DNA of 64,000 bases from Homarus americanus (Eukaryota > Arthropoda > Malacostraca > Decapoda > Nephropidae): positions 332,501 through 396,500 of the forward strand of contig NW_024729710.1 in assembly GCF_018991925.1 (NCBI RefSeq), read 5' to 3'. The position numbers and the translations under genes were made by a program. How positions within the stretch are numbered: position 1 is the first letter of the stretch; every line of letters starts with the position of its first letter. The notes beneath the pieces were generated by a model. That model made no database searches and was not told the origin of the DNA. It saw nothing but the letters and a program-made list of their open reading frames with translations. This document shows, in pieces, positions 46,109 through 58,531 of the stretch.

Positions 46109-46248
46109 TTCCTCCTCTTTCCCTTCCTCCTCCTCCTCCTCCTTTTCCTCTTTCTCCTCCTTCTCTTCCTCCTTTTTCTATTCCTCTTCCTCTTGCTCCC
46201 CTTTCTATTCTTCCTCCTCCTCCTATTCTCTCTCCTCCTCCTCTTGCC
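46109..46248. repeat. (CTC)n/(CTT)n pyrimidine tract
   Basis: CCTCCT and TTCCTC steps. Frames over it are Leu/Phe/Ser strings. Confidence 0.85.
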
Positions 46249-46358
46249 CTGGTGTGGAGGATCGCTTTATCTTGGGTGTAGTTCAGTGAGGTAATGCAGG
46301 TACCGCCACCCTACCAGACCATCTCTCTTAATAGACAAGACTCGTCGCTGGGCACCTC

Positions 46359-46865
46359 AAGACGGAGAGAGAGTGAGAGAGAGAGAGAGAGAGAGCAAGA
46401 ATAATAAAGAAAGGAAAAGAAAAGATGGAAAGAAGGAAAGCAGAGATGGTATTAAATAGTTCCATAGAGTGGCATAGGAGAAAAAAGAGAGGAAGAGAGA
46501 AATAAAAGAGAGATAAGATAAAAGATGTGGGACCTGAGTCTCCCTGACGAAGGAAAGGAGATCTTAAACCACAGTCGAGGGGAAGGGGAGTAAGGTAGGT
46601 ACTCAGAGCTGGGGGGGTAAGCAGGGGAAAAGCAGTGAGTCTTGGGGTACAAAAAGTAAGAAGGAAGGAGGAGTTTAGGTCTTAGGACATGGGGGGCGGA
46701 AGAGTAGAGGTCTTCTGGCATCTTGGTAGGAGATAAAGAGGGAATTAGGGGTCTTATTAAGGCACTAGGGGATAACGAAGGTCTTAAGGGAGGTCTTAGC
46801 AGAAGGTGAACGCGGCAAGAGGTCCCAGGGGAAGGTAGTGAACAGGGCAGGAAAGTCTTTAGAAA
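46359..46865. repeat. Purine-rich region with GGTCTTA words
   Basis: (GA)n at 46370-46395, then A/G-rich sequence. GGTCTTA(A/G)GG words recur irregularly from 46676 to 46800, perhaps a decayed minisatellite. Confidence 0.6.
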
Positions 46866-47117
46866 AGAGGGAAAATAAAATAAAATGAGAATCCAATCCC
46901 ATTTTCTGCCGCCTCCAGAATATTGTAACTGAAATCAAAATATAGCTGCATGATCTCGGAGGTTCAGCGGGTTCTGTAAAGCTAAACCTTTAACGGGATT
47001 CATAAGCTAAGCCGATGATGGAATATATATATCAGATAAACCATCACTAACTCCAATAACTAAACCTCGGCGTATTCTATAAGCTAAAGGACCATTGGAG
47101 TGTTATATATATACATA
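46866..47117. other. Unique DNA with decayed repeats
   Basis: ATAAGCTAA(G/A) words near 47002 and 47080 hint at a very old repeat. Nothing else. Confidence 0.4.
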
Positions 47118-47258
47118 TATGCAAGTAAATCACTGTAGGTGCGCGTGATCTAGGTATATGCTGATAACCACAAGGAAAGAAGAAAACACGAAGTTCCCAA
47201 GCGCTTTCGTGTAATTCACATCTTCAGGGTGAGTGCAGACTGTACTCACCCTGAAGAT
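47118..47258 (-). mobile_element. Palindromic dispersed repeat, copy A (possible Penelope-like terminus)
   Basis: Shares about 110 bp at roughly 90 percent identity, in reverse orientation, with 55769-55880. Core on the minus strand: CCTGAAGATGTGAATTACAC then GAAAGCGCTTGGGAACTTCG. Plus-strand arms ATCTTCAGGGTGAGT (47220-47234) and ACTCACCCTGAAGAT (47244-47258) form a perfect 15-bp stem with a 9-base loop. ACACGAA...TTCGTGT gives a second 7-bp stem. CTGAAGA...CGAAA words next to inverted copies are familiar from Penelope-like element ends, but no RT or GIY-YIG frame is seen here, so family assignment is inference. An (AT)45 run follows 11 bp later. Confidence 0.5.
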
Positions 47259-47266
47259 ACAACAGA

Positions 47267-47269
<3 letters not shown>

Positions 47270-47359
<90 letters not shown>
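47270..47359. repeat. (AT)45 microsatellite
   Basis: Perfect AT run directly after the palindromic repeat copy A. Confidence 0.97.
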
Positions 47360-47362
<3 letters not shown>

Positions 47363-48582
47363 AAAGAGGGACTAAGACCACTCCATGTTGATTTAGTGTT
47401 AATAACAAGACCAGATTCGCTCCCTCAGTGTTGCCAACATTACATGGTAGTCTCCACGCCTCACGCTCCAGCTGGTTTAGACCGATTGTGTTGTTTTTCC
47501 AGCTGCTGTTTTATTACCCAACATTGGACCATCTGCTGTAGTGACCTTCTCGTGTAGATTTTGTTAATAGATGAGGATTTTTAAGTTCTTTAATACAGTA
47601 ATAAGGAAGAAAAATAAGTTTGTTTTTTTAGTCTGAATACAGGATAAATTCTTGGTTAATGGCTGCATTTCCAGCTGAGTGATAAACAAATGATGCCTGA
47701 AACTCTAATATAAATTTGTTCCTAGTATTGTTCATCTCACAGAATGTATTAAATGTCAAGTTTAATTATTAAACTTTTATTTAGTGATAACAAACTTATT
47801 TTCACTATCTTTAAAAGTGAGAGCTAGAATAAACTCGAATATATTTTTTAAATGTTGGTATAGACTTTTGCTTTTGTCTCGTGGTCTTTGTGTCAAGCAG
47901 TAGGTCTTACAGTTTGGTTATGATGACTTACCATAAACATTGGTCTTGTCTCTGTCAGGATATATTGAGACTAAACATAAAAATATAATAATATGCACAT
48001 AAAGTCGACCACGTTAAGAATTTTATATTTTATGTTTTTGTTAATTTAAGCTGATATGAGTTAGTCGTGGATATTCAGTAGGTGTAAGTAAGCAGCAGTC
48101 TCTTGGCTGATGGAGGAAGCTGGAGGAGTCGGCAGAGACGGGAAGAGGTTAGAGGAAGGCGGTTTAGGATGATCTTCCATGCATGCTGATGGGACGGTGG
48201 AGATCTATGAGAGATGGGGGTCTGGCAGGGCACGAGCTGAGGTTTAATGGTGGTTTGTGAGGAAATGAGAAGGACTTTTCCCCAGGGGTTTAAGAAAGAA
48301 GAAATTTCAATGGTTCTGATGAGGAGGAAAAAATTATTTCTTCTCTTACGAAAGAAACAATAATTTGAAAATTTTATTACGATTCAAAATTCTTTTTCTT
48401 CAGATTTACAACACGAGAATTTATTATGGTTAAGAAACACTTGGATTTTGTTTACGTTTTGTGAGGGAAACACAAAACAGGTTAGGTTAGGTGATTCTAA
48501 AGAGATTTTGGAGATTTTGTGAGGGGACAAAAGGTGGTTTTCTGGATGAAACAATTAGAACAGGTATACTAGGTTCAGTGTG
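47360..48582. other. Unique AT-rich intergenic DNA
   Basis: GGTTAGGTTAGG at 48479-48490. Otherwise nothing recognised. Confidence 0.5.
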
Positions 48583-48686
48583 GAGCCTATTCAAGGAATC
48601 TTCCCAGGGAGCCTAGTCAAAAAATATACCCAGGGAGCCTATTGAAGTAGTTTACCCAGAGAGCCTATTCAAGTAATCTACACTCA
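48583..48686. repeat. 26-bp minisatellite, 4 units
   Basis: GAGCCTATTCAAGGAATCTT plus CCCAGG and diverged copies at 48583, 48609, 48635 and 48661. Confidence 0.88.
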
Positions 48687-49463
48687 CAGCCTCTCTATGG
48701 GGTCTAATCCAGCCTAGAGCCTTGGATTCACATCGTAGTGTCATAAAGCTTCAAACTCTATCCGGATCCCCTGTTCGAGTCCAACACTATACACCTCGAC
48801 AGCTTTCAGGGGATAATGTGGCTTCGTCCGTGGCGTTCGTGTTGTGTCCGTGTTGTCGTGTTCGTAGCCTCCGTGACTTATTGTCTGTGTGAACTGGCTA
48901 ACTTATTAACCCAACAGAATAAAATAGAGTAAAGTACCTAAGGGATATATTGCCCCCCTAAAGGGTTAAGGGGTAGACGGATTTACTTAAAACCTAACAA
49001 GATTATTATTACCCTTCAAGAGTTCGAACGATTTCAGTAAGAGAAGTAAAACGGTGATTCATTTACAAGGGAACTAAGATACGTTCAGGAACATAATCTA
49101 ACGTTCGAATTTCCTAAAGAAATCCATTCTCTCATCTTCATCTACACGAAAAAAATAAGATTGTATAAAACTTAAAAAAATTCAGAGCCCAAGAGATTAT
49201 TAAAGACAGTCATGTGGGAAAAGATTATATTTTTTCTGATGTGAACAAAAAATATTGTATTTATGAATGTCTGATCAAGAGGTCCATCAGAGTCGAGGGA
49301 ATATTATCGACTGAAACTTAATGAAACCAGAGACCTCTTGAGAGAGGAGATCGAGCTGGAAGGATTGGTGTTGGCGTAACCTAACAATGGTGGAATTTAC
49401 GATGGCCACAGTAACATTTGCATTAATGGAGCGTGGCTGCCTCTGGGTACCTCTAGTCTCTCG
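48687..49463. other. Unique intergenic DNA
   Basis: Nothing recognised. Confidence 0.5.
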
Positions 49464-49920
49464 TAGTGTGATGGTGGTGTAGTGTGTGGCGGTGGTGTAG
49501 TGTGTGATGGTGGTGTAGTGTGTGGCGGTGCAGTGTTGTGATGGTGGTGCAGTGTGTGATGGTGGTGCAGTGTGTGATGGTGGTGTAGTGTGTGATGGTG
49601 GTGTAGTGTGTGATGGTGGTGTAGTGAGATGGTGGTGTAGTGTGTGACATGGTGGTGCACTGTTGTGATGGTGATGGTGTGAGTGTGTGCAGTGTTGTGA
49701 TGGTGGTAGTGTGTGATGGTGGTGCAGTGTGTGATGTGTGGTGGTGCAGTGTGATGGTGGTGGTGCAGTGTGATGGTGGTGTAGTGTGTGATGGTGGTGG
49801 TGTTGGTGTCGTGTGTGATGATGGTGGTGGTGTAGAGCGTGGCGGTGGTAGCAGTGTGTGATGGTGACAGTGGTGGTGGTAGTGATGATAGCGTAATGGG
49901 TGTGTGTAATGGTGATGGGT
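49464..49920. repeat. 18-bp GTGATGGTGGTGTAGTGT minisatellite
   Basis: Regular 18-bp units in 49464-49640 with GGCGGTGG and GTGCAGTG variants, irregular from 49640 to 49920. The minus strand gives His/Thr strings (THYTTITH), an artefact. Confidence 0.9.
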
Positions 49921-49975
49921 GAGGGGAGATAGTGGGTGATAGGTAGGGGAGGGAAGGAGAGGGGAAGTAGGGAGA

Positions 49976-49978
<3 letters not shown>

Positions 49979-50031
<53 letters not shown>
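49979..50031. repeat. (GA)26 microsatellite
   Basis: Perfect GA run. Confidence 0.95.
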
Positions 50032-50034
<3 letters not shown>

Positions 50035-50181
50035 ATGAGAGAGGAAGTAGGGAAGGATAAGGTTAATATAGGGTGAGTGGGGGGAAGGGGGAGTGGGAAT
50101 ACCGTCCGTGTGTATGTAATTAAATGAGGCTTTATTTATGTGTGAGCGGTGAGTGGTTGTGTGCAGGTTATTGTGAGGAGA

Positions 50182-50319
50182 GAGGGGAGGGAGGGAGGAA
50201 ACGAGAGAGAGAAAAATAGAGAAAGAGAGGGGAACAACAAAGAAAGAGAGAGAGGAGAGAGCCAGACAGATAGACACAGAAAGGAGGGATAATTAAAGAA
50301 AAAGATGAAGGTATGGAGG

Positions 50320-50370
<51 letters not shown>
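50182..50370. repeat. Purine-rich tract ending in (GA)24
   Basis: GAGAGAGAAAAATAGAGAAAG-like sequence, then a perfect GA run at 50323-50370. Confidence 0.85.
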
Positions 50371-50376
<6 letters not shown>

Positions 50377-50509
50377 CACCCAGACAAACAAAGATATGAC
50401 GGAGAAACATAACATATAAAAATACTGAAGAAAAACAGTAAAACAACACAAACAAACACACAAATACACAGACAAAAATGCATAAAAATCAATAAGTCAG
50501 CTAACACCA

Positions 50510-50511
<2 letters not shown>

Positions 50512-50594
<83 letters not shown>
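50512..50594. repeat. (GT)41 microsatellite
   Basis: Perfect GT run. Confidence 0.97.
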
Positions 50595-50596
<2 letters not shown>

Positions 50597-52194
50597 GTCT
50601 GATTAGTTTCAGAAACTTGGGTGAAGTTTTGTGTGTCACTTGGAGGTCTTGAGAGTTCTGAAGAGACAGTTCGATATCCGGTAACTGAGATCAATCTTTC
50701 TAGTTTAGTTTAGTTTTTTTTTTTTCCTTCTAGTATTTTTTATTTTATTTACGTTTTCTGAAACTCTGGCTTAAAGTGATCATTCTTCTTCAGGGGGAAC
50801 TTAAAATTTGAACGAAAATATAGACTCTGATATTTAACTCTTGAACGATTCTATTAGACAGTTTTTTTAAGATTCAAGGAGAAGATAGAGATTGAGAAGT
50901 CATGTTTTCTAGAGTTAAGTAGAAGGGAGAGGTGGTGGTGGAGGTGAGGGGGTGGGGTCAGTATTGAGGATTGAAGAGTCGATAGGGATGGTTTTGTTGG
51001 AGTTGAATAAAGATATGAGATACACTGTAGGATTGAAGCACTGGTGGTGAAATTGATGATGGATAGACGAGTCCCTTTAAAAACAAAATGCCCAACAAAA
51101 GTGATATGAAATGATAAAAATATATTAAAAGGTAAAGGAAAAATGCAAACACTTTTAGGTAGACTTAGCGGAGTGCGGATGACGTGTAGGGAATGGTTGT
51201 TTGGGATCAGTAAATTTGTCAAAGCAGAGACTGAGAGAATTAGTAATGTGTAGATGAGTGAATGTCAGTCGGAGTGAGGGCAGGGACGGAGTGTTTGGTT
51301 GTTTCTTTCTTATAAACCTTTATATATTTATATTATAGTGACCAACACCACACTCCTTCATGTACCGACGTGTTGTGGCGTCAGGAAAACCACGATCTTT
51401 TTCACCAAGATATATTTCCCCCTACATATTCCTCTTCATTCTCTTCCACCTCAAAATCACTGGATGTTAATATTACCTCATCACTGTAATCAAGTAGGAG
51501 ACTTTACTTCGACTCAGTAGCCGCTTTCGTCCACACGGGTCAATTTGGTCACGAGTCGTAGCTGTACGTGCATCCTCCATTGTGTCTTGAGGGATACTGA
51601 AGCTTGAAATCGCTTCCGGCTTCTCTGATTGGACTGAGGGACCCACAGGATGACATCTAGTGGCCACTGATGAGGCAGTAAGTCAACTGGATACACAAAC
51701 ACAGGAGGTAGACCATACATCACCTGATAACGCCACAATATGCCCCCCCCTCCCCCCTCACACCTCACACATCCCTGCTCACGAGGTTATGAGGTTGGTA
51801 AATAAGACTCATATCTCACCCACCATTAATTGTATCAGTTCCTCGCTTTTAAGTGTGACTCATTGGATTATAAAAGTGAGAAAAAAATTAATGGTTCCTT
51901 ATCTCTATTTTGTGAGATATAAATATTCACTCTATCACTTCATGTGTCTTTCCGTAGCTTATGAAATCGACGTAAATAATAAATATGATAAGAATATTTT
52001 TAGGTGCGATTATTTTGGTATTATTTTTGTTGTTTCAGTTTATAAATAATTCATCAGTATCTTTTTTTTCTTATTACGATCTAGAAAAAAAATCCTTGTT
52101 TATAAATCTTAAAAATAACAAGTGAAAGTGAGTCTCATAACCAGACGGGTAAATAGGGGCGCATGACTGTCACGACACACTGAGCCTTAACACA
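50595..52194. other. Unique AT-rich intergenic DNA
   Basis: No gene recognised. Open frames at 50854-51222 (-), 51299-51520 (+) and 51660-52049 (+) have no motif. Confidence 0.5.
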
Positions 52195-52345
52195 CAAGGA
52201 AGGGAATGTGGCCGACAATGTACTGACCGCATTCACTTTCCCAATTAAATCCAGGTAGTATTCATTTACAGCTGGGTCGACCAAGGTTGCCCCGGGCGTG
52301 AATCAGTGACCGTTAAGACCCGAGATGATAGTTGAGGTTATATAA
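52195..52345 (-). mobile_element. Decayed tRNA-derived SINE-like segment
   Basis: Minus strand carries TGATTCACGCCCGGGGCAAC, then CTTGGTCGACCCAGCTGTAA and ATGAATACTACCTGG. A diverged B-box-like GGTCACTGATTC precedes GCCCGGGG, the order expected at the end of a tRNA-related head (GGTTCGATTC..GCCCGGGG). CAGCTGTAAATGA..ACCTGG is a phrase I associate with invertebrate SINE bodies from memory only. No tail or target-site duplication was identified. Second family member not seen in the window. Confidence 0.35.
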
Positions 52346-54413
52346 ATCATGAATTCATTTGATATAATAAAAGTAATCACTACATTTGATTGGTGAACAG
52401 TGTGTATAGTTAAATGGATAATAAAGTAACATAACACAACAGAGGTGGCCACATCAAGTCTCTTTTGTTCAGTTCTCCAAAAAAAAAAAATTACCTCTGG
52501 CTTAAAATCCTCAGCGTGAAAACATGTGTGTTTGTGATGCTCTTAATTATTCCAGCAGTTCCGGGATGAGAAATTTACCTTGACCGCCATCACTTAAGGT
52601 AAATTCGTTTTATCTCGACTCTGTTATGAATATTAGTCCGCACTGAAATCTTACGTCAAGTTAAATATTGTGAGGTTCAGATTTTCAGTACCAAAACTTC
52701 CTGATATTTCTTGTTTTGTTTTTCTTTACTTGGAACATGAAATTATTTTCTTGTTGATAAATTAATCCAATTATTCACGTTCGAAACGACGTTATCTGCT
52801 GTCCACAAAACTGAGCCAAAATTTTAGGGATTTTTAACATGGACTGACCAAACTCAGGCTTTATATCGATATATTTTCTTAATAACTCCCGTAGTAAACA
52901 TAACATAACATATAACATAATATAACAACATAACATCAACAAATACATAAAAGGTGTATTTGTGTAACCGCATCAATACCTTTCAGAATTCAGTTTTTTT
53001 AATAGAATATTGTGCCTGTAGCTTGGCACTGTATCATTACAGATCAGTCAACACAGAACCTTTCTCATCTACACAAGTAAATCAACAGTTTTTAGTGGAA
53101 TCCTTATCTCATCTTCAGTAACCATTCACGTTAACTAATTAATTATCTCTGCCACATAAACCCTTTCGTACCTGTTCTGTTCCCAAGGTAAATGAATTTC
53201 CTGAACCAAAACTGAAAATTGTCCTGGTAATTTGATGCAGTTATGTGTAAACAGCGAAAAACACAAGTAAGGAAAAGACGAGCTAAAGAAAATCATTTTA
53301 TCTATATTGTATTGTAAGTAAAGCTCTCAGAAGTAATGTATTAAAAAACTTCCTCGGGTAACAACACGCCAGGTGAGACGCTCTTAATTACCTCCTGTTC
53401 ACCTGAAGTACTGACATCGATGTAAACAATTCATGAAAAAGATTAAAAATTTCCATAGTTGAAATGTGATTATTTATAGAGATATTCATTATTAACTTAC
53501 AAAGTCATTATTATTTCTTATATATTTCCTATACCAATTAGTATATAAATAACCTGACCTTGTGACCTTTGACCTTTTTAACACGAACTTTCCTGTGCTT
53601 CGTTAACAGTCCTGAATGTCTTGTTAAATAACCTCATCCCCATCAACTACATTCTTTGGAATTTCATTACACTCAGTTCTCACATCAACAACTGCTTCCC
53701 TCAAAGAAAAAAAAAAGGTTGAATAAAAACCCATAATTATATATCTAATTTTGGGGACTAAAGTAAAAAAAAAATCAGATAATTTATAAAGGGAAAAAAG
53801 ATCATTTGTGAATTATCTTCCTTATTACGTATGGCAGCCAGACCCATCAGCAGCGATCCTCCCCCTCAGCCCGCCACTGATACACTAATGGTCTTATTTC
53901 TTCAGGGAATATATATAAGGGCCACCGAAGGGACCGAATAGAAGGCAAAATATGCAAAAAAAAAAAAAAATGACGATCGTGTCCATAAAAAAAAAATAAT
54001 AATCTGGAGTGGAAGCCTTACAGAATAAACTCAGTATTAGACTTAAATATTCATCCATTATGTAATTTATTTTTAGAGAGATCAGTTTACTTAAATGTCT
54101 AATTCTCACTGACAAATCATTAATTGTTTCAGCTGCACGAATGTTAACTTAAAGTGATCAAGTTGGTCTCTTGCAATAACAAACTATGGTGGCTAGTCTC
54201 ACATCATTAGCTCAAAGTTTAATCTAAAATTCCTAACGTTCAGCTTTGATTTACGTTTTAAAATAGTCACAAAAAGTTAATGTAATCTCTCGTCATGTTT
54301 CCTCTTCCCGTCACATAAACAGTTAATTACAAGTAGGAAAATATGTATCGATTGATGACTGTGTTTAGTAGGTGAACTATACACACACAGACCATTAAAG
54401 ATATTGGCCGTTG
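52346..54413. other. Unique AT-rich intergenic DNA
   Basis: ATAACA pentamer/hexamer words at 52896-52940 and A-runs near 53707, 53957 and 53985. No gene recognised in 2 kb. Confidence 0.5.

Positions 54414-54465
<52 letters not shown>
54414..54465. repeat. (CT)26 microsatellite
   Basis: Perfect CT run. A shorter one lies at 54763-54786. Confidence 0.95.
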
Positions 54466-54470
<5 letters not shown>

Positions 54471-54896
54471 CTAAGTCTCACTGTTTTCTATTTCAGACTC
54501 TTTCTCACAGTCCCATCCACCGCAGGTTGTTTCACACTGACGAACGCTTACCACACCCCTCCCCTCCCCCGACGTGTTAGTAAATTGAGTCGTCAGATCT
54601 TTTACGTTTGATTTCTTTATTTACAGCTTTTGTTATCAGTTATTTAGTGGAGTCACGTTTCCTCTTATGTATAACCTATAATGCTTTCTGTACTGCATCT
54701 ATAACTTGTGAATTAAAAGCGTGTGTGTGTTGTATTTTGGCGCATATAATCTGGCAAACTAACTCTCTCTCTCTCTCTCTCTCTCTGAACTTTAGTCGAC
54801 GCGGATACCGAATTACCTCTAATGTCTTGTTTAACAGAATTTATCTCTTTCTTTGCTACACGTAGTTTGGCAACAAATTATTTAGGGGCGTTACTA

Positions 54897-54899
<3 letters not shown>

Positions 54900-54982
<83 letters not shown>

Positions 54983-54986
54983 TGTG

Positions 54987-55021
<35 letters not shown>
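54900..55021. repeat. (TG)n with TGAG interruptions
   Basis: TG run of about 120 bp with three TGAG steps near 54980-54996. Confidence 0.95.
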
Positions 55022-55714
55022 GACCCATCGTTGTATGCCCCCACTGCCCATGTTTATAGTGCAAGAGACCATGGGCACCGTCTATTACTAAACACTATAG
55101 TTATCTTAATCATTATCATGCACAGTTCAATGAATAGTTATATATCACATCTTAACTATTAGTACATACATCACACGTTGTCAGGTTCTGCACACATCAG
55201 AGAGGGAAGGTGGTGGAGAGAGAGGAAGACCTTCACTTAGCATGTCTCACGGGAAGCTACTGGTGACCTACACATTGATAGGATTAATCAAGGAACATTC
55301 GTCAACATAAGCTACAGTAAGGAGAGACAGGTGGGTGGTCTCGTTACACACACACAAGACATCACAATGTATACACTGGGGGCACATCATCGGCCAAGGT
55401 GGGTATGATTGATCCATTTGACCCTCATTTGGCTACCAGTCTGATCTTACAGAGAACTGATCAAAGGCGACAGTGCCAACTCTCTTCCACTCGGGATGTC
55501 AGGATTCTCAATCGATCTCTACCCATACGGGGAGAGTCGCCCGGCGGCCTACAGAGGGGTAATAGATAGCTGGAACTGGCGCAGGACAGCCCATACCAGG
55601 AGTCCCTTTATTTGTTGAAGGCAGCATAGAAGATGAGGGTATTTGTGCTGCTGACATCATGACGAAAGTATAAATAGTCTTTCTGTGATGATAAATGATA
55701 ATGTATAGAGCGGA
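55022..55714. other. Unique intergenic DNA next to palindromic repeat copy B
   Basis: Somewhat GC-richer around 55370-55620. A 75-codon minus-strand frame (55508-55735) has no motif. It could belong to the same element as copy B, but I cannot show it. Confidence 0.4.
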
Positions 55715-55880
55715 ACACAAAGAAAGAAAGAACACACCAAGTTCCCAAGCGCTTTCGTTTAATTCACATCTTCAGGGGTGAATGACACGAAAGCGCTTGG
55801 GAACCTCGTGTTTTGTTTTCTTTCTTTGTGGTTATCAACATATACATGGATCACGCGCACCTACAGTGATTTATTTACAT
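55715..55880 (+). mobile_element. Palindromic dispersed repeat, copy B (head-to-head)
   Basis: The right part (55769-55880) is the reverse complement of copy A at 47118-47235, ending CACCTACAGTGATTTATTTA. The left part (55715-55776) is a second, partial copy in the opposite orientation. Perfect 18-bp arms GTTCCCAAGCGCTTTCGT (55741-55758) and ACGAAAGCGCTTGGGAAC (55787-55804) flank a 28-base centre, and imperfect pairing extends about 25 bp further out on each side (ACACAAAGAAAG against CTTTCTTTGTGG). Both copies therefore have inverted units meeting at CTTCAGGG. Penelope-like elements often sit in such inverted arrangements. Identity remains inference. Confidence 0.5.
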
Positions 55881-56152
<272 letters not shown>

Positions 56153-56463
56153 CATACCCAACACCACTCACGCAGGCCAATTAATCTCCTTATTCCTATC
56201 TCCAATTTGCATCAGTAATTTTTCATACCGTGACCCTACTGATGATAACAAGTTGTAGCTAGGTACTGACGCTTAACTTCGCCATCACCTGATAGTTGGA
56301 ATCCAATTGAAACTTTTCATTGTTCACGGGTCAGTTTACACAGTCATTGGCGTCTGATCTGATGGAAAATGATTTTACCTTTTGCGCCTTGCCAGTTTGT
56401 TATTAATTATTCACAGCAGAGAAGGGGTCGGGTGAGCACAGAAATCATTGGCCTGCTGTAGCA

Positions 56464-56464
<1 letters not shown>

Positions 56465-56502
<38 letters not shown>
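56465..56502. repeat. (TG)19 microsatellite
   Basis: Perfect TG run. Confidence 0.95.
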
Positions 56503-56503
<1 letters not shown>

Positions 56504-56958
56504 TAACTGGAAAATGGAAAGAGCTATAGTGTTCATATTCAGATTAAACATATTCTTTTACTCTTCAATATACAACACACCAAAGCTGTTATGTTTGTTT
56601 TTATTGTGACTTGTTGAAGGGGTCACGCTCACACAGTTCTGATAAATTCCTGTGCCCGCAGAGTGTGGCCCCGCGACAAGAGAGTGCTACAAGTTTTCCC
56701 ACTCAGTCGATTTTTCACAACACCAACAGCTGGTGTGTTTTGAGCAGGTGTGAAGTCAAGGTCACAGGTTTTAATAAAGAGAAACACTCCTGTTAGTTGA
56801 TACCTCTCATGAGGAAAGGTCACTTTGTATAATATTTCATGTTTAATACATTTCTGAATATAGTTGTATCGTTTTTCGTTGTTGTATTGAAAAAATATGT
56901 TCATTACATAGTTGTTGTTGTAATGTTATCATAATATTGTTGTGCCATGATATGCTGG

Positions 56959-56960
<2 letters not shown>
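56503..56960. other. Unique AT-rich intergenic DNA
   Basis: Nothing recognised. Confidence 0.5.
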
Positions 56961-57016
<56 letters not shown>

Positions 57017-57030
57017 GTAGTAGTAGTAGT
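56961..57030. repeat. (ATT)18-(AGT)5 compound microsatellite
   Basis: Perfect ATT run then AGT units. No LINE body is visible beside it. Confidence 0.95.
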
Positions 57031-57703
57031 ATTACCATTGTTATTGTTCTTGGTGTTATTAATTATTATTTATTATTATCATCATTTCGGTCTATAATTG
57101 TTATTTTATTCATATTTTATTCACACTTCTGTTAATTGGCAATTAGGTTGTCTGGAGCAGCCATGTCCACAGGTTAGTTATTATTAATATTACAAAATTT
57201 AAAATTTTTATCATAGATATTTTAGGTCGAGAGGTTAAAGTGGGCGGCTAATAATTTTTATAACCTCGTTTGTTTATTTAAATTAGTATACACAACCCTG
57301 ATTTATTATTTATAAATAACATTACCCGTTTATTTGATACAAACAATCGGACACTGAAATCGTTCCTACCACTTGATGACGTCACAGTAGGAACCCAAAC
57401 ATAGAAAACGATAATTATAGGGGAGACTGAGATATAGGAAACGTTATAGATTATAGGCAAATTAGGCTATAATATTGACTTAGATTGAAAACTAATATTG
57501 ATTCATAAATACGAGATTAAATAATAAAGTATTTGAAATCAGTGTTAGGGTCATCAGGTCGCATTTAAACACGTTTTAAACAGCTTGTATAAACATTAAA
57601 ATTATTCTTAAATATTACAAACACGACTCCAAACCCCGCTTAACCCTCAACCACAGCTTAACGTTAATCCTACATCATTTTAATGTTGGTTTTACTGTGA
57701 TAT
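57031..57703. other. Unique AT-rich intergenic DNA
   Basis: Nothing recognised. Confidence 0.5.
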
Positions 57704-57860
57704 GAGGGGAGGGGGTTGTGGGTAGGGGGTGTGGGTTGGTGGGTAAGAGGGAAGGGGTTGGGGGTATGAGGGGAGAGCAAGGGGTGTGGGTTGGCGGGTA
57801 TGGGTGGAGGGGGTGTGGGCAGGGGAGGATGTGTGGGCAAGGAAGGGTATATGGTTTGGG
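57704..57860 (+). repeat. G-rich minisatellite (G-quadruplex potential)
   Basis: GGGGTGTGGGTTGGTGGGTA and GAGGGGGTGTGGGCAGGGGA blocks at roughly 30-60 bp spacing. Many G-runs of three or more. Confidence 0.85.
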
Positions 57861-58258
57861 CTAGATACATAAAAAAAAATCCTGTATTAATGATCCTTTA
57901 CGTCTTCCTTGGGGACATAAAACGGCACAGTCATGTCGTCATCTAGGGGCGGTAGCTGTAGGTTTTACAACACCAAGATATAAACAAGAAGCCTCGACTC
58001 TTAAGCTTTCGACCAACAAAAAAAGAAAAAAAATACAAAAGACTCGTAAAGAGACGATAGAATCCCCTTATGTGGACTTGGAACGGAAGCCAACACCTCC
58101 TCACGTTTTACAAGGAGGATCAGAATGTCCTCATCCATGGGAATCTTGGGATATCAGCCGGAGAAAATTCCCTATTGTAAGATCTGGTCACGAAGCTGAT
58201 TTAAAAGGAAGTTATAAAAAAACGTTCAAATTCCATTCTCTGAGATGACTGGGGAGTG

Positions 58259-58262
<4 letters not shown>
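57861..58262. other. Unique intergenic DNA
   Basis: Nothing recognised. Confidence 0.45.

Positions 58263-58299
<37 letters not shown>
58263..58299. repeat. (CT)18 microsatellite
   Basis: Perfect CT run. Confidence 0.95.
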
Positions 58300-58302
<3 letters not shown>

Positions 58303-58487
58303 ATACACTAGATAATTTTCTTCATACCTTCTGTTCGAGAAATTAATCTAAGAAGTTACTTGTGAATTTGAATCTTATTACAGGTAAACAGAGTGTATAT
58401 TTTAATATCTACGTATACCACCCATACCATTAACATATACAACATAATATAGTTTAATTATACACCTGTGTCTATAATTACGTATAT

Positions 58488-58490
<3 letters not shown>

Positions 58491-58529
<39 letters not shown>
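58491..58529. repeat. (CA)19 microsatellite
   Basis: Perfect CA run. Confidence 0.95.

Positions 58530-58531
<2 letters not shown>

Noticed and set aside
47220..47258. Hammerhead ribozyme in palindromic repeat copy A
   Set aside because: CTGAAGA and CGAAA words are present, but stem II pairs only as GTG/CAC with an unpaired U and no NUH cleavage site fits beside stem I. Kept as a test, not a call.
48775..48800. tRNA B box GTTCGAGTCC
   Set aside because: No A box or pairing arms at the correct distance upstream.
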